Source: Lachnospiraceae bacterium (GTDB lineage: Bacteria; Bacillota; Clostridia; Lachnospirales; Lachnospiraceae). Taken from it: 64,000 nt of DNA. The notes beneath the pieces were generated by a model. The model saw nothing but the letters and a program-made list of their open reading frames with translations, was not told the DNA's origin and made no database searches. This document shows, one piece after another, positions 35,685-44,257 of the stretch. The first letter of the stretch is position 1, and every line of letters begins with the position of its first letter. The stretch is taken from positions 19,667-83,666 of the forward strand of contig CAAGDV010000032.1 in assembly GCA_900768755.1 (NCBI GenBank). Reading direction: 5' to 3'. Position numbers and translations under genes: made by a program.

Positions 35685-36239
35685 ATGGGCTTGAAGATTG
35701 AAACAGAGCATCTTATTCTGCGTGAAATGAATGCAGGTGATTACGATGCGCTATATGCAGTTCTGGCGGACGATGAGAATATGAAACATTATCCGCATAC
35801 ATTTGATACGACAAAGGTAAGGGCGTGGATAGACCGAAATATTGAAAGATATAATACCTTCGGATTCGGGCTGTGGGCTGTCTGCTTAAAGGATACCGGT
35901 GAGATGATTGGCGATTGCGGACTGACGATGCAGATGATCGGTAAGTCGATTAAACCCGAGATAGGATATCATATCAGGCGGGATATGCAACGCAGGGGGT
36001 ATGCGAAGGAAGCGGCGTCAGCAGTCAGGGATTGGACCTTTCAGGAACTGACATTTAATGAGATATATTCGTATATGAAATACACGAATGAGCCTTCCGC
36101 AATGACTGCTGTTTCGTGGGGCTGTCATTATGTGGGAGAGATTGAGGACGAGATTAATGGGATAACCCTAATCTATGTCATCACAAGAGACGAGTGGGAA
36201 AAGCTTAATCACAACAAGAATAGTGCAGTAACACTTTAG
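35685..36239 (+). CDS. GNAT-family N-acetyltransferase, RimJ/RimL-like
   Basis: 184 residues. It opens TEHLILREMNAGDYDALY, typical of RimJ/RimL relatives. The acetyl-CoA site is in IGYHIRRDMQRRGYAKEAA, and NEPSAMTAVSWGCHYVGEIED follows. This group acetylates ribosomal protein N-termini, antibiotics or small metabolites; the substrate here is unknown. GGGAGGGAGAAGG precedes the ATG. It is the last gene of the accessory patch. Confidence 0.87.
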   Translation: MGLKIETEHLILREMNAGDYDALYAVLADDENMKHYPHTFDTTKVRAWIDRNIERYNTFGFGLWAVCLKDTGEMIGDCGLTMQMIGKSIKPEIGYHIRRDMQRRGYAKEAASAVRDWTFQELTFNEIYSYMKYTNEPSAMTAVSWGCHYVGEIEDEINGITLIYVITRDEWEKLNHNKNSAVTL

Positions 36240-36271
36240 GATTATGCGACGCAATCTTTTTCTTTTTAATA

Positions 36272-36300
36272 TTGCTTTTTTCGACAAAAAAAACTATAGT
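36272..36300 (+). promoter_or_regulatory. Promoter of hflKC
   Basis: TTGCTT, 17 bp, TATAGT. The dyad GTAGTA-T-TACTAC at 36302-36314 lies at the likely start site and could be an operator. Confidence 0.6.
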
Positions 36301-36334
36301 AGTAGTATTACTACATAAGTAAAGGAGAACACAA

Positions 36335-37276
36335 ATGAAGAGTGACACAAGAAAGTTTTTTAACATTGTAAAGTATGTTGTTATTGTGCTTTTTGTGGTT
36401 ATCACGGCTTTTAACAGCTTTTACAGAGTCAATGAGCAGCAGAATGCGGTTGTGACCATGTTCGGTAAGGTTGTTAAGACCAACACCGCCGGTCTGTATT
36501 TTAAGATACCGTATGTGCAGAAGGTTCATAAGGTGGACATAACCACGCACGGAACGGGGCTGGGATACACCATAAGCAACAACGGTCAGAATATTGCCGA
36601 CTCATCCAACGGGGTGATGATTACATCAGATTTCAATCTTTTGAACATTGACTTTTACCTTGAGTACAAGGTGTCAGACCCGGTTGCATACCTTTTTCAT
36701 TCCAACCATCCCGAGGATGTGCTTAAGAATGTTGCGCTTGCCTGCATAAGGTCTACGGTAGTCAATTTTACCGTGGATGAGGCGATGACAACCGCCAAGG
36801 GACAGATTCAGGCAGAGGTCAAGTCAAAAATAATTGATTCGCTGCAGAAGAACGACATCGGTTTATCAATTGTCAATATTACAATTCAGGATTCAGAGCC
36901 GCCTACCGACCGTATTATTCAGGAGTTCAAGGCCGTTGAGACTGCTAAGCAGGGCGCTGACACGGCAAAGAACAATGCCCTCAAATATCAGAATGAGCAG
37001 ATTCCGGCTGCCGCCGCCAATGCTGACCAGATAATCCAGAAGGCTGAGGCAACCAAGGCCGCAAGAATTGCAGAGGCAGAAGGACAGGTAGCCAGATTCG
37101 AGAAGATGTACGAAGAGTACAAAAACTACCCGCTTATTACCAAGAAGAGATTATTCTACGAGACAATGGAGAATGTCCTGCCGTCGCTTAAGGTTATCAT
37201 CACTGACGGCGACACACAGACTCTTTTGCCATTAGAGAGCTTCAGCACCATTACCAATAACGGTAGTGCGGAGTAA
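36335..37276 (+). CDS. hflK: HflK-like SPFH protein
   Basis: 313 residues with one N-terminal membrane helix (about 10-30) and an SPFH/band-7 domain starting NEQQNAVVTMFGKVVKTNTAG. A long Ala/Glu/Gln coiled coil (about 195-265) follows. HflK and HflC build the membrane cage around the FtsH protease in well-studied bacteria. AAGGAGA lies upstream of the ATG. It overlaps nothing but is 13 bp from hflC and clearly co-transcribed. Confidence 0.9.
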   Translation: MKSDTRKFFNIVKYVVIVLFVVITAFNSFYRVNEQQNAVVTMFGKVVKTNTAGLYFKIPYVQKVHKVDITTHGTGLGYTISNNGQNIADSSNGVMITSDFNLLNIDFYLEYKVSDPVAYLFHSNHPEDVLKNVALACIRSTVVNFTVDEAMTTAKGQIQAEVKSKIIDSLQKNDIGLSIVNITIQDSEPPTDRIIQEFKAVETAKQGADTAKNNALKYQNEQIPAAAANADQIIQKAEATKAARIAEAEGQVARFEKMYEEYKNYPLITKKRLFYETMENVLPSLKVIITDGDTQTLLPLESFSTITNNGSAE

Positions 37277-37289
37277 GGAGGGTGCAGAT

Positions 37290-38177
37290 ATGAGAAAATC
37301 AGGAACCAAAGTACTTGCCGGTGCCGGCATTTTTGTGGGCATTATAGCATTGATTATTTTGATTAACACATTGTGGTACAATGTTGACTACCAGAGCTAC
37401 GTGATTGTCACAAAGTTCGGTAAAATAGCAAAGATTGAAGACGAGCCGGGCCTTCATGTCAAGGCTCCGTTTATCGAGAGCACCCAGAGCATCTACGCGG
37501 GAAACAGAATTTATGACATTCCTACCAGTGATGTAATCACCAAGGACAAAAAGACAATGATTGCTGACGATTACGTTATCTGGAAGGTCGTTGACCCCAC
37601 CAAATATTACCAGACACTTGGTGCGGTGGCAGCCCGTGCAGAGGAGAGAATCGACGCGGCTGTGTATAACGCAACCAAAAACACTATTTCCTCAATGACT
37701 CAGGATGAGGTCATCGCAGCGCGCGGTGAGCAGCTTACTTCAATCATCACAAAAGAATCCAACTCAGACATATCTGAGTACGGTATCGAGATAGTAATCG
37801 CTGAGATTAAGTCTCTCGACCTTCCGGATGACAACAAGGAAGCCGTATATGAGCGTATGATTTCAGAGCGCCAGAACATTGCTGCAGGATACACTGCACA
37901 GGGTAATGCGGATGCGCAGGTCATCAAGAATGAGACTGACAAACAGGTTGCAATCACCATAGCCGACGCTAACAAAAAAGCTGAAGAGCTTATTGCAGAG
38001 GGTGAGGCAGAGTACATGAGAATCCTTTCGGATGCATATAATAGCGAGGAGAAAGCCGAATTCTACAATTACTTAAGAAGCCTCGACAGCCTCAAAGCAT
38101 CACTGAAGGGTTCCAACAAGACAATCATCCTTGATAAGTCCTCTGAACTTGCGAAGATTCTTTACGGAAATAATTAA
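37290..38177 (+). CDS. hflC: HflC-like SPFH protein
   Basis: 295 residues. One N-terminal helix (IFVGIIALIILINTLWY), then the SPFH domain (VIVTKFGKIAKIEDEPGLH) and a coiled coil rich in Ala/Glu. The region VIAEIKSLDLPDDNKEAVYERMISER is typical of HflC. AAGGAGG seven bases before the ATG at 37290 sets this start; a longer frame would begin inside hflK. Partner of the HflK protein. Confidence 0.92.
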   Translation: MRKSGTKVLAGAGIFVGIIALIILINTLWYNVDYQSYVIVTKFGKIAKIEDEPGLHVKAPFIESTQSIYAGNRIYDIPTSDVITKDKKTMIADDYVIWKVVDPTKYYQTLGAVAARAEERIDAAVYNATKNTISSMTQDEVIAARGEQLTSIITKESNSDISEYGIEIVIAEIKSLDLPDDNKEAVYERMISERQNIAAGYTAQGNADAQVIKNETDKQVAITIADANKKAEELIAEGEAEYMRILSDAYNSEEKAEFYNYLRSLDSLKASLKGSNKTIILDKSSELAKILYGNN

Positions 38178-38294
38178 ATAAAAAACTTTCTTCGGACATT
38201 TGCATTCCTTTGCGAACGCAACGGGTACTGGGATTGTAAAATACACAATCCAAGTACCGGCGTTCACAAAAGGCCGAAGAAAGTTTTTTTATTT
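38176..38294 (+). other. 119-nt long-stem hairpin/terminator behind hflC
   Basis: The left arm (38176-38195, ending CTTTCTTCGG) pairs over 20 bp with the right arm (38274-38294, CCGAAGAAAG plus T7). Inside are further stems: TTTG/CAAA, GAACG/CGTTC, GGTACT/AGTACC and GGATTGT/ACAATCC around a seven-base loop, with one 13-nt bulge on the left. The T-run makes it a terminator, but the length and nested stems exceed what termination needs. The remaining 38295-38405 shows no convincing gene. Confidence 0.8.
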
Positions 38295-38405
38295 ATTGAG
38301 CTGTGGCTGCGTGGAGGAAGTATATAGAAGGGAACTGTCCATGTGGCGGAATCCGGTTCTTTTCCTGACTTCCCATCGTGTCCCCTATATTAGTTCAAAA
38401 CTTCA

Positions 38406-38434
38406 TTGCACAGTTACTGAAATAATGCTAATAT
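38406..38434 (+). promoter_or_regulatory. Promoter of the LURP-one/GH26 operon
   Basis: TTGCAC, 17 bp, TAATAT, with TGC before the -10. It lies 33 bp upstream of the start codon at 38468. Confidence 0.65.
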
Positions 38435-38467
38435 AAATATATATATTTGTGAGGCGTGAGGTAGGAT

Positions 38468-38932
38468 ATGAGATTACTGATTAAGCAGCGTGTTTTTTCA
38501 TGGGGTGACACTTATGATATTTATGACGAGGGCGGAGCGGTCCGTTTTTTTGTGAAGGCTGAAGTGTTTTCTTTCGGACACCAGATTCATGTGTATGATG
38601 CGTTCAACAATGAGGTAGGCTTCATCAGCCAGCAGATTTTTACCTTTATGCCAAAGTTCGAGATATATGTTATGGGACAGTACAGAGGGCTGATTAAGAA
38701 ACGTTTCTCAATTACGCAGAAATATGACATTGAGTATAACGGATGGCGGTGTGACGGAAATTTTCTCGGATGGGATTATGACGTGTATTCACAATACGGT
38801 CAGGTCGCGCATATCAGCAAGGAGCTTTTTCACTGGGGTGATACATATGTTATTGATATCATGAATCCTTCGGATGAACTGGAGACGATGATGCTCTGCA
38901 TTGCAATTGATGCCGCTAACTGCGGTAACTGA
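38468..38932 (+). CDS. LURP-one-related (tubby-like) protein
   Basis: 154 residues built of short beta strands with repeated W-G-D/F-F-x-F-x-x patterns: RVFSWGDTYDIYDEGG, AEVFSFGHQIHVYDAF, ELFHWGDTYVIDI. This matches the LOR/tubby-like barrel (YxjI type). Such proteins bind membrane phospholipids or act as scaffolds, but bacterial functions are unknown. It is 23 bp upstream of the GH26 gene, likely co-transcribed. Confidence 0.88.
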   Translation: MRLLIKQRVFSWGDTYDIYDEGGAVRFFVKAEVFSFGHQIHVYDAFNNEVGFISQQIFTFMPKFEIYVMGQYRGLIKKRFSITQKYDIEYNGWRCDGNFLGWDYDVYSQYGQVAHISKELFHWGDTYVIDIMNPSDELETMMLCIAIDAANCGN

Positions 38933-38955
38933 TTATGTTAAGGAGAGATAATATT

Positions 38956-40053
38956 ATGAGAATGAAAAAGATTTTAGCACTGATTCTCGCAACCGTTATG
39001 GCAGGAAGCATCGTTACGGGATGCTTTGGACAGAAGACTTCGGTGACCGAACCTGAAAGTACAACCACTATATCGGGCGGAGACGAGAGCATTGGCGGCG
39101 GGACAACCTCCGGCAATACTGAGGAAAACACAACTCCCGATTATACACAGTCCGACCGTGTTGTTGAGAAAGGAATGCTTTCCAATCCCAACGCTGACAA
39201 GAAGACTCAAAAAATCTATGAGTATATCTGGGATAATTTCGGTACCAACATAATTACCTGCCAGCAGGAATCAACATGGAAGGGAACGCCTGATTACGAG
39301 ATGAATTACATCGAGGAGACTACGGGCAAGCTTCCGGCGATGCGCGGGCTTGATTTTATGAACAATGATTTTAACGGCGTTGTGAGCCGTGCCAAGGCAT
39401 GGGCGGAGAAGGGCGGACTCGTTACAATCTGCTGGCACACGGGAATCTCAAGCAGCGGATACCAGGAGTCGCTTGATGACAGGGCTGATTTTTCTAAACT
39501 TTTCACGCCGGGTACGGATGAGTACAACACTCTGATGGCGAGCTGGGACAAGGCGGCGAAGGCGCTTTTGAGACTGCAGGATGCGGGCGTGACGGTATTC
39601 TGGCGTCCGTTCCACGAGTTTGACGGAAGATGGTTCTGGTGGGGCAAAGCCGGTGCCAATAAATTCGTGCAGCTTTGGCAGCTTATGTATAATAAGTTTA
39701 CATACGAGTACGGGCTCAATAACCTTATCTGGGTGCTCGGCTACACGGGCAATGTGCGCGACGGTTGGTATCCGGGTGACGAATACTGCGACATAATCGG
39801 TTCGGATTCTTACGACAACAATACCAATGTGAGTGGCTATAACAAGCTTCTTAAGGTTTCGGAGAACAAGCCTTTGTGCTTCCATGAGTGCGGCAATGTT
39901 CCGCTCGTAGAGGATTTTGAGAACGACAAAGCAATGTGGTCGTGGTTTATGATATGGCATACGGATCATCTGATGGCCAATGACAAGGATACTTTGAGCG
40001 CCGTATATAATAGTGACAAGGCGATTACGCTTGATAAGCTGCCCGAATTCTAA
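38956..40053 (+). CDS. GH26 endo-beta-mannanase-like lipoprotein
   Basis: 365 residues. A lipoprotein signal ends in AGSIVTGC with Cys23 as the lipidation site, followed by a Ser/Thr/Gly/Glu linker (about 24-72). The GH26 domain has the acid/base glutamate in WRPFHEFDGRWFWWG (E221) and the nucleophile in CFHECGN (E311). GH26 enzymes cleave beta-1,4-mannans at the cell surface. The start at 38956 follows AAGGAGA. No carbohydrate-binding module or sugar transporter is adjacent. Confidence 0.93.
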   Translation: MRMKKILALILATVMAGSIVTGCFGQKTSVTEPESTTTISGGDESIGGGTTSGNTEENTTPDYTQSDRVVEKGMLSNPNADKKTQKIYEYIWDNFGTNIITCQQESTWKGTPDYEMNYIEETTGKLPAMRGLDFMNNDFNGVVSRAKAWAEKGGLVTICWHTGISSSGYQESLDDRADFSKLFTPGTDEYNTLMASWDKAAKALLRLQDAGVTVFWRPFHEFDGRWFWWGKAGANKFVQLWQLMYNKFTYEYGLNNLIWVLGYTGNVRDGWYPGDEYCDIIGSDSYDNNTNVSGYNKLLKVSENKPLCFHECGNVPLVEDFENDKAMWSWFMIWHTDHLMANDKDTLSAVYNSDKAITLDKLPEF

Positions 40054-40094
40054 GCTTTTTCAATTGGTATTCTGCCCCAAAGGATACAACAAAT

Positions 40095-40135
40095 AATTAC
40101 ATAGGTTTTACATTTAAACGATAGTGAAATTTACA
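40095..40135 (+). promoter_or_regulatory. Pho-box array upstream of pstS
   Basis: Three heptamers AATTACA (40095), TTTTACA (40106) and ATTTACA (40129) lie in direct repeat with starts 11 and 23 bp apart. The -10 candidate TAGAAT begins 16 bp after the last box start (40145); CATAAT at 40134 is an alternative. The spacing matches the arrays at 49590-49694. Confidence 0.7.
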
Positions 40136-40147
40136 TAATGTTTCTAG

Positions 40148-40184
40148 AATGTCTCTTGTAACAAAATACAAGAGACATTTTTTT
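40148..40184 (+). terminator. Terminator-like hairpin in the pstS leader
   Basis: A perfect 13-bp stem AATGTCTCTTGTA/TACAAGAGACATT with loop ACAAAA is followed by T7 reaching to the Shine-Dalgarno AGGAGG. It may end transcription from the GH26 gene, attenuate or stabilise the pst mRNA, depending on which -10 is used. Confidence 0.8.
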
Positions 40185-40197
40185 AGGAGGAAAATCT

Positions 40198-41049
40198 ATG
40201 AAAAAGAACAGATTTAAAGCAGTTGCAGCGGCTGCATTGTCGCTCATGATTGCAGGAAGCTTAATCGGATGTACCAAAAATGATTCATCAGCTTCAGACA
40301 ACGGAACAAAGGAGCTTTCAGGCAAAATAACACTTGCGGGCTCAACCTCAATGGAGAAGGTCTGCGAGGCACTTATGGAAGGCTTCATGGAAAAATATCC
40401 GAACGTAACGGTTTCAACCGAGTACACCGGCTCAGGCGCAGGAATTGAGTCGCTTAACAAAAAGAGCGTGGACATCGGTAACTCATCAAGAAGCCTTAAG
40501 GATGAGGAAAAGAACAATGGTGCCGTTGAAAATGTAATCGCACTTGACGGAATTGCGATAATTGTTAGCAAATCCAACGGCGTAGCATCGCTTACCAAGG
40601 ATGAGCTTTGCAAAATCTACACCGGTGAGATTACCAACTGGAGCGAGGTTGGCGGAAACGACGAAGCAATCGTTGTTATCGGAAGAGAGCCGGGCAGCGG
40701 AACCAGAGGCGCTTTTGAGGAGCTTTTAAAGATTGAAGATAAGTGCACATACGCACAGGAGCTTGATTCAACGGGCGGTGTTCTCGGAAAAGTTGCATCA
40801 ATTGACGGAGCAATCGGATATGTATCTCTTGATGTTGTGGACGATACGGTTAACGCAGTTGCACTTGATGGTGTTGCGGCAACCGAGGCCAACATTATTG
40901 CAGGTGACTACACATTGTCAAGACCTTTTGTAATGGCTACCAATGGCTCAATTGACAGTCAGAACGAGCTTGTGCGTGCATGGTTTGAGTATATCAAATC
41001 TTCTGAGGGTCAGAAGATAATTAAGGATATCGGACTTATTCTTCCATAA
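40198..41049 (+). CDS. pstS: Phosphate ABC transporter substrate-binding lipoprotein
   Basis: 283 residues. Lipobox AGSLIGC near residue 25 followed by an Asn/Ser-rich linker. The mature protein starts GKITLAGSTSMEKVCEAL and has the phosphate-binding segments SRSLKDEE and REPGSGTRGAFEELL. It captures phosphate outside the membrane for PstCAB. AGGAGG lies just after the leader hairpin. Confidence 0.96.
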   Translation: MKKNRFKAVAAAALSLMIAGSLIGCTKNDSSASDNGTKELSGKITLAGSTSMEKVCEALMEGFMEKYPNVTVSTEYTGSGAGIESLNKKSVDIGNSSRSLKDEEKNNGAVENVIALDGIAIIVSKSNGVASLTKDELCKIYTGEITNWSEVGGNDEAIVVIGREPGSGTRGAFEELLKIEDKCTYAQELDSTGGVLGKVASIDGAIGYVSLDVVDDTVNAVALDGVAATEANIIAGDYTLSRPFVMATNGSIDSQNELVRAWFEYIKSSEGQKIIKDIGLILP

Positions 41050-41062
41050 TCAAGAGGTGTGT

Positions 41063-41974
41063 ATGAAACATAAATCAGAGATGATTGCCAAATGGATTTT
41101 TATGATATTCGGTATAGTTGCGGTTGTTTCTGTTATTGCCATCACAATATTTCTTATGATTAAAGGGCTTCCGGCATTTTTCAAGGTTGGCATAAAAGAC
41201 CTGCTTTTTGGTACGGTCTGGACGCCAACGGCCGAAGAGCCCTCTTTTGGCATAAGTTATATCATTCTGTCTTCCGTTATCGGAACACTGCTTGCAGTGG
41301 CAATAGGAGTCGTTGTAGGTCTTCTCACAGCCGTATTTCTTACCGAGATTACCGAAACCTCAGCAATCGGCAGAAAAATATCGGCAGTTATGACAGCAGG
41401 AGTTGAACTTCTGGCAGCAATTCCATCGGTTATATACGGACTTTTGGGCACAATGCTTCTCAATCCGTTAATGTACTCGCTGGAGAAAAAAATATTTGCG
41501 GGCAGCACGACGCATCAGTTTACGGGCGGTGCCAATCTTTTGTCCGCAGTAATCGTTCTTGCGGTGATGATTCTCCCGACGGTTATCAATATTAGCAGTA
41601 CATCAATAAGGGCGGTGCCTCAGATGCAGAAATCCGCGTCGGTGGCGCTGGGGGCAAGTAAAATCCAGACGATATTCAAGGTGGTGCTTCCTGCCGCAAA
41701 GTCCGGAATTATGACCGGAGTAGTATTGGGAATAGGAAGGGCACTCGGCGAGGCAATGGCAATCAACATGGTTGCCGGTGGCGCGGTCAACATTCCGCTT
41801 CCCTTCAATTCAGTTAAATTTCTCACGACGCAGATTGTCAGCGAGATGAGCTACGCAAGCGGACTGCACAGGGAGGTTCTGTTCACCGTCGGACTGGTGC
41901 TGTATGTCTTCATCCTGCTTATCAATTTACTTTTAAACTCTATCAAAAAGAAGGGAGCACAGATGAATGAATAG
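41063..41974 (+). CDS. pstC: Phosphate ABC transporter permease PstC
   Basis: 303 residues with six membrane helices and the EAA loop GASKIQTIFKVVLPAAKSGIM followed by GRALGEAMAINMV. The start at 41063 follows GAGG; the frame could extend two codons upstream to a GTG. Its end overlaps pstA by eight bases. Confidence 0.95.
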   Translation: MKHKSEMIAKWIFMIFGIVAVVSVIAITIFLMIKGLPAFFKVGIKDLLFGTVWTPTAEEPSFGISYIILSSVIGTLLAVAIGVVVGLLTAVFLTEITETSAIGRKISAVMTAGVELLAAIPSVIYGLLGTMLLNPLMYSLEKKIFAGSTTHQFTGGANLLSAVIVLAVMILPTVINISSTSIRAVPQMQKSASVALGASKIQTIFKVVLPAAKSGIMTGVVLGIGRALGEAMAINMVAGGAVNIPLPFNSVKFLTTQIVSEMSYASGLHREVLFTVGLVLYVFILLINLLLNSIKKKGAQMNE

Positions 41975-42827
41975 ACGAAAAAAACGCCCTTTTGAGTTTT
42001 TAATCTACGTTCTGATAGTAATCTGCGCCATAATATCAATATCACTTTTTGTCGGAATATGTGTATATGTTATTTCAAAAGGCGTGGGCACAATAAACAA
42101 AGAGTTTCTTACAACTGTCACGTCCGTCAGGAAAAACACAGTCGGCATAGCGGGAAATATTGTAAACACAATCCTGATAATTTTTATCACAATGCTCATT
42201 GCAACGCCGTTCGGAATCGGTGCCGCAATATATCTTAACGAATATGCAAAGCCCGGAAAACTGGTGCGTATTATTGAGTTTGCAACCGAGATACTTTCGG
42301 GTATTCCGTCGATTATTTTCGGATTATTCGGAATGCTGTTTTTTGGTGAGACACTGGGACTCGGATACAGTATATTGACAGGTTCATTGACTTTGATACT
42401 CATTGTTCTGCCCCTGATAACGCGAAACACGCAGGAGGCGCTTAAAACCGTTCCGAAGGGCTACAGAAGCGGAGCGATAGGACTCGGAGCCGGAAAGTGG
42501 CATATGATACGGACAATTCTGATTCCCTCGGCAATGCCGGGAATCGTTACCGGAATGATTCTTTCAATCGGACGAATAATCGGTGAGTCGGCGGCACTTT
42601 TGTTCACCGCAGGCTCAGCCAAGCATCTGCCGAAGGGTTTTGCCGGAATTTTTGACAAAATATTCCAGTCGGGCGGAACGCTGACAATACAGTTGTACCT
42701 GTCGGCAACGAGTGAGGGCGATTTCAAAACAGCTTACGGAATTGCCGTGGTGCTCCTCGTAATTGTGCTGGCAATCAATATTTCCACAAAAGGTCTCATT
42801 AAAAAAGCTGTAAAAAAGAATGGGTAG
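41967..42827 (+). CDS. pstA: Phosphate ABC transporter permease PstA
   Basis: 286 residues, six helices. The EAA loop is GAGKWHMIRTILIPSAMPGIV followed by GRIIGESAALLFTAG. The segment GIPSIIFGLFGMLFF is typical. It pairs with PstC, its 8-bp-overlapping neighbour, to form the phosphate channel. Confidence 0.95.
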   Translation: MNRRKKRPFEFLIYVLIVICAIISISLFVGICVYVISKGVGTINKEFLTTVTSVRKNTVGIAGNIVNTILIIFITMLIATPFGIGAAIYLNEYAKPGKLVRIIEFATEILSGIPSIIFGLFGMLFFGETLGLGYSILTGSLTLILIVLPLITRNTQEALKTVPKGYRSGAIGLGAGKWHMIRTILIPSAMPGIVTGMILSIGRIIGESAALLFTAGSAKHLPKGFAGIFDKIFQSGGTLTIQLYLSATSEGDFKTAYGIAVVLLVIVLAINISTKGLIKKAVKKNG

Positions 42828-42835
42828 GTAGTTGT

Positions 42836-43597
42836 ATGACACAGGATATTAAGATAAAAGTAAGAAATCTCAATCTTCATTACGGTACCAATCATGCTCT
42901 TAAGGGCATTGATATGGATATTTACAAAAACGCCGTCACGGCATTCATAGGCCCGTCCGGCTGCGGTAAATCCACCTTCCTTCGGACGCTTAACCGGATG
43001 AACGATATGGTTGACAATGTAAAGATTGACGGGCTGGTTGAAATCGACGGCGCGGATATATATGACAGCAGGACTGACACAATAGAGCTCAGAAAGAATG
43101 TGGGAATGGTATTCCAGCAGCCAAACCCTTTTGCAATGAGTATTTACGATAACATTGCATACGGCCCGAGAGTGCATGGAATAAGGGACAGAAAGAGACT
43201 AGACAGAATAGTTGAGGAGAGCCTTATCGGCGCCGCAATTTTTGATGAGGTAAAAGACAGACTCAAAAAACCTGCCTTAAGTCTGTCGGGAGGTCAGCAG
43301 CAGAGGCTGTGCATTGCGAGAGCACTCGCAGTCAAACCTTCGGTGCTTCTTTTGGACGAGCCGACGTCGGCACTCGACCCGATATCGACCTCCAAAATCG
43401 AGGAACTCATGGATACGCTCAAGAAGGATTACACGATTGTCGTTGTCACCCACAATATGCAGCAGGCGCTGCGTGTATCCGATTACACCGCTTTTTTCCT
43501 CGTAGGAGAGGTTATTGAGTACGGAAAGACCAAGGATATTTTTACTTATCCGCAGGATAAGCGCACCGAGGACTATGTTACCGGCAGGTTTGGATGA
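42836..43597 (+). CDS. pstB: Phosphate ABC transporter ATPase PstB
   Basis: 253 residues. Walker A GPSGCGKST, Q-loop VFQQPNPFAMSIYDN, signature LSGGQQQRL, Walker B LLLDEPTSALDP and H-loop VTHNMQQA are intact. It energises PstCA and follows pstA by eight bases. Confidence 0.97.
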   Translation: MTQDIKIKVRNLNLHYGTNHALKGIDMDIYKNAVTAFIGPSGCGKSTFLRTLNRMNDMVDNVKIDGLVEIDGADIYDSRTDTIELRKNVGMVFQQPNPFAMSIYDNIAYGPRVHGIRDRKRLDRIVEESLIGAAIFDEVKDRLKKPALSLSGGQQQRLCIARALAVKPSVLLLDEPTSALDPISTSKIEELMDTLKKDYTIVVVTHNMQQALRVSDYTAFFLVGEVIEYGKTKDIFTYPQDKRTEDYVTGRFG

Positions 43598-43609
43598 TGG
43601 AGGTTACGC

Positions 43610-44254
43610 ATGAGAATACAGTTTGATAACGAATTAAAAAATCTTAATGACAAATTGATTCAGATGGGAAATGCCATAGAAAAAAACATCAACGAGTCGT
43701 TTAACGCCCTGGTTAATAAGGATGTTGAGCTTGCAACCCGCATTGCGAATGAGGATTCGCTGATTGACAGGATGCAGCGCGAGATAGAAAATATATGTTT
43801 CGACCTTTTGATAAGGGAGCAGCCTGTGGCAAAAGATTTGAGAGCCGTAACGGCGGCATTAAAGATGGTTACCGACATGGAGCGTATAGGCGACCATGCC
43901 GCGGATATCAGCGAAATAACCATAATAATTGCCGAAAATAAGCTAATAATAAATAGCGACATTATCTCACTCATGGCATCCGAGACAATAGACATGCTGA
44001 TAAAAAGCATCGATGCTTTTACCGAAAAAAGTGCGGACCTTGCCAAATGGGTAATTGAGCATGATGATGTGGTTGACCGGCTGTTTTTGGATGTCAAGGC
44101 AGACATTGTCGAGCTAATCAAAAAAGATTCCCACAGGGGCGAGGCTGAGATAGATATGCTTCTGATTGCAAAATACCTGGAGCGCATCGCGGACCATGCA
44201 ACCAACATAGCGGAGTGGGTATTGTATTCGCTGGATAACAGAATAAAGGGGTAA
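43610..44254 (+). CDS. phoU: Phosphate signalling regulator PhoU
   Basis: 214 residues with two three-helix PhoU repeats; the metal-binding E/DxxxD signatures occur as MERIGDHAADI and LERIADHATNIAEW. PhoU conveys Pst status to the PhoR kinase and restrains phosphate uptake. GGAGG lies upstream. Confidence 0.95.
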   Translation: MRIQFDNELKNLNDKLIQMGNAIEKNINESFNALVNKDVELATRIANEDSLIDRMQREIENICFDLLIREQPVAKDLRAVTAALKMVTDMERIGDHAADISEITIIIAENKLIINSDIISLMASETIDMLIKSIDAFTEKSADLAKWVIEHDDVVDRLFLDVKADIVELIKKDSHRGEAEIDMLLIAKYLERIADHATNIAEWVLYSLDNRIKG

Positions 44255-44257
44255 TTT

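Noticed and set aside
38200..38436. 78-residue open frame after hflC
   Set aside because: It reads through the nested hairpin and the following promoter; no Shine-Dalgarno and no family resemblance.
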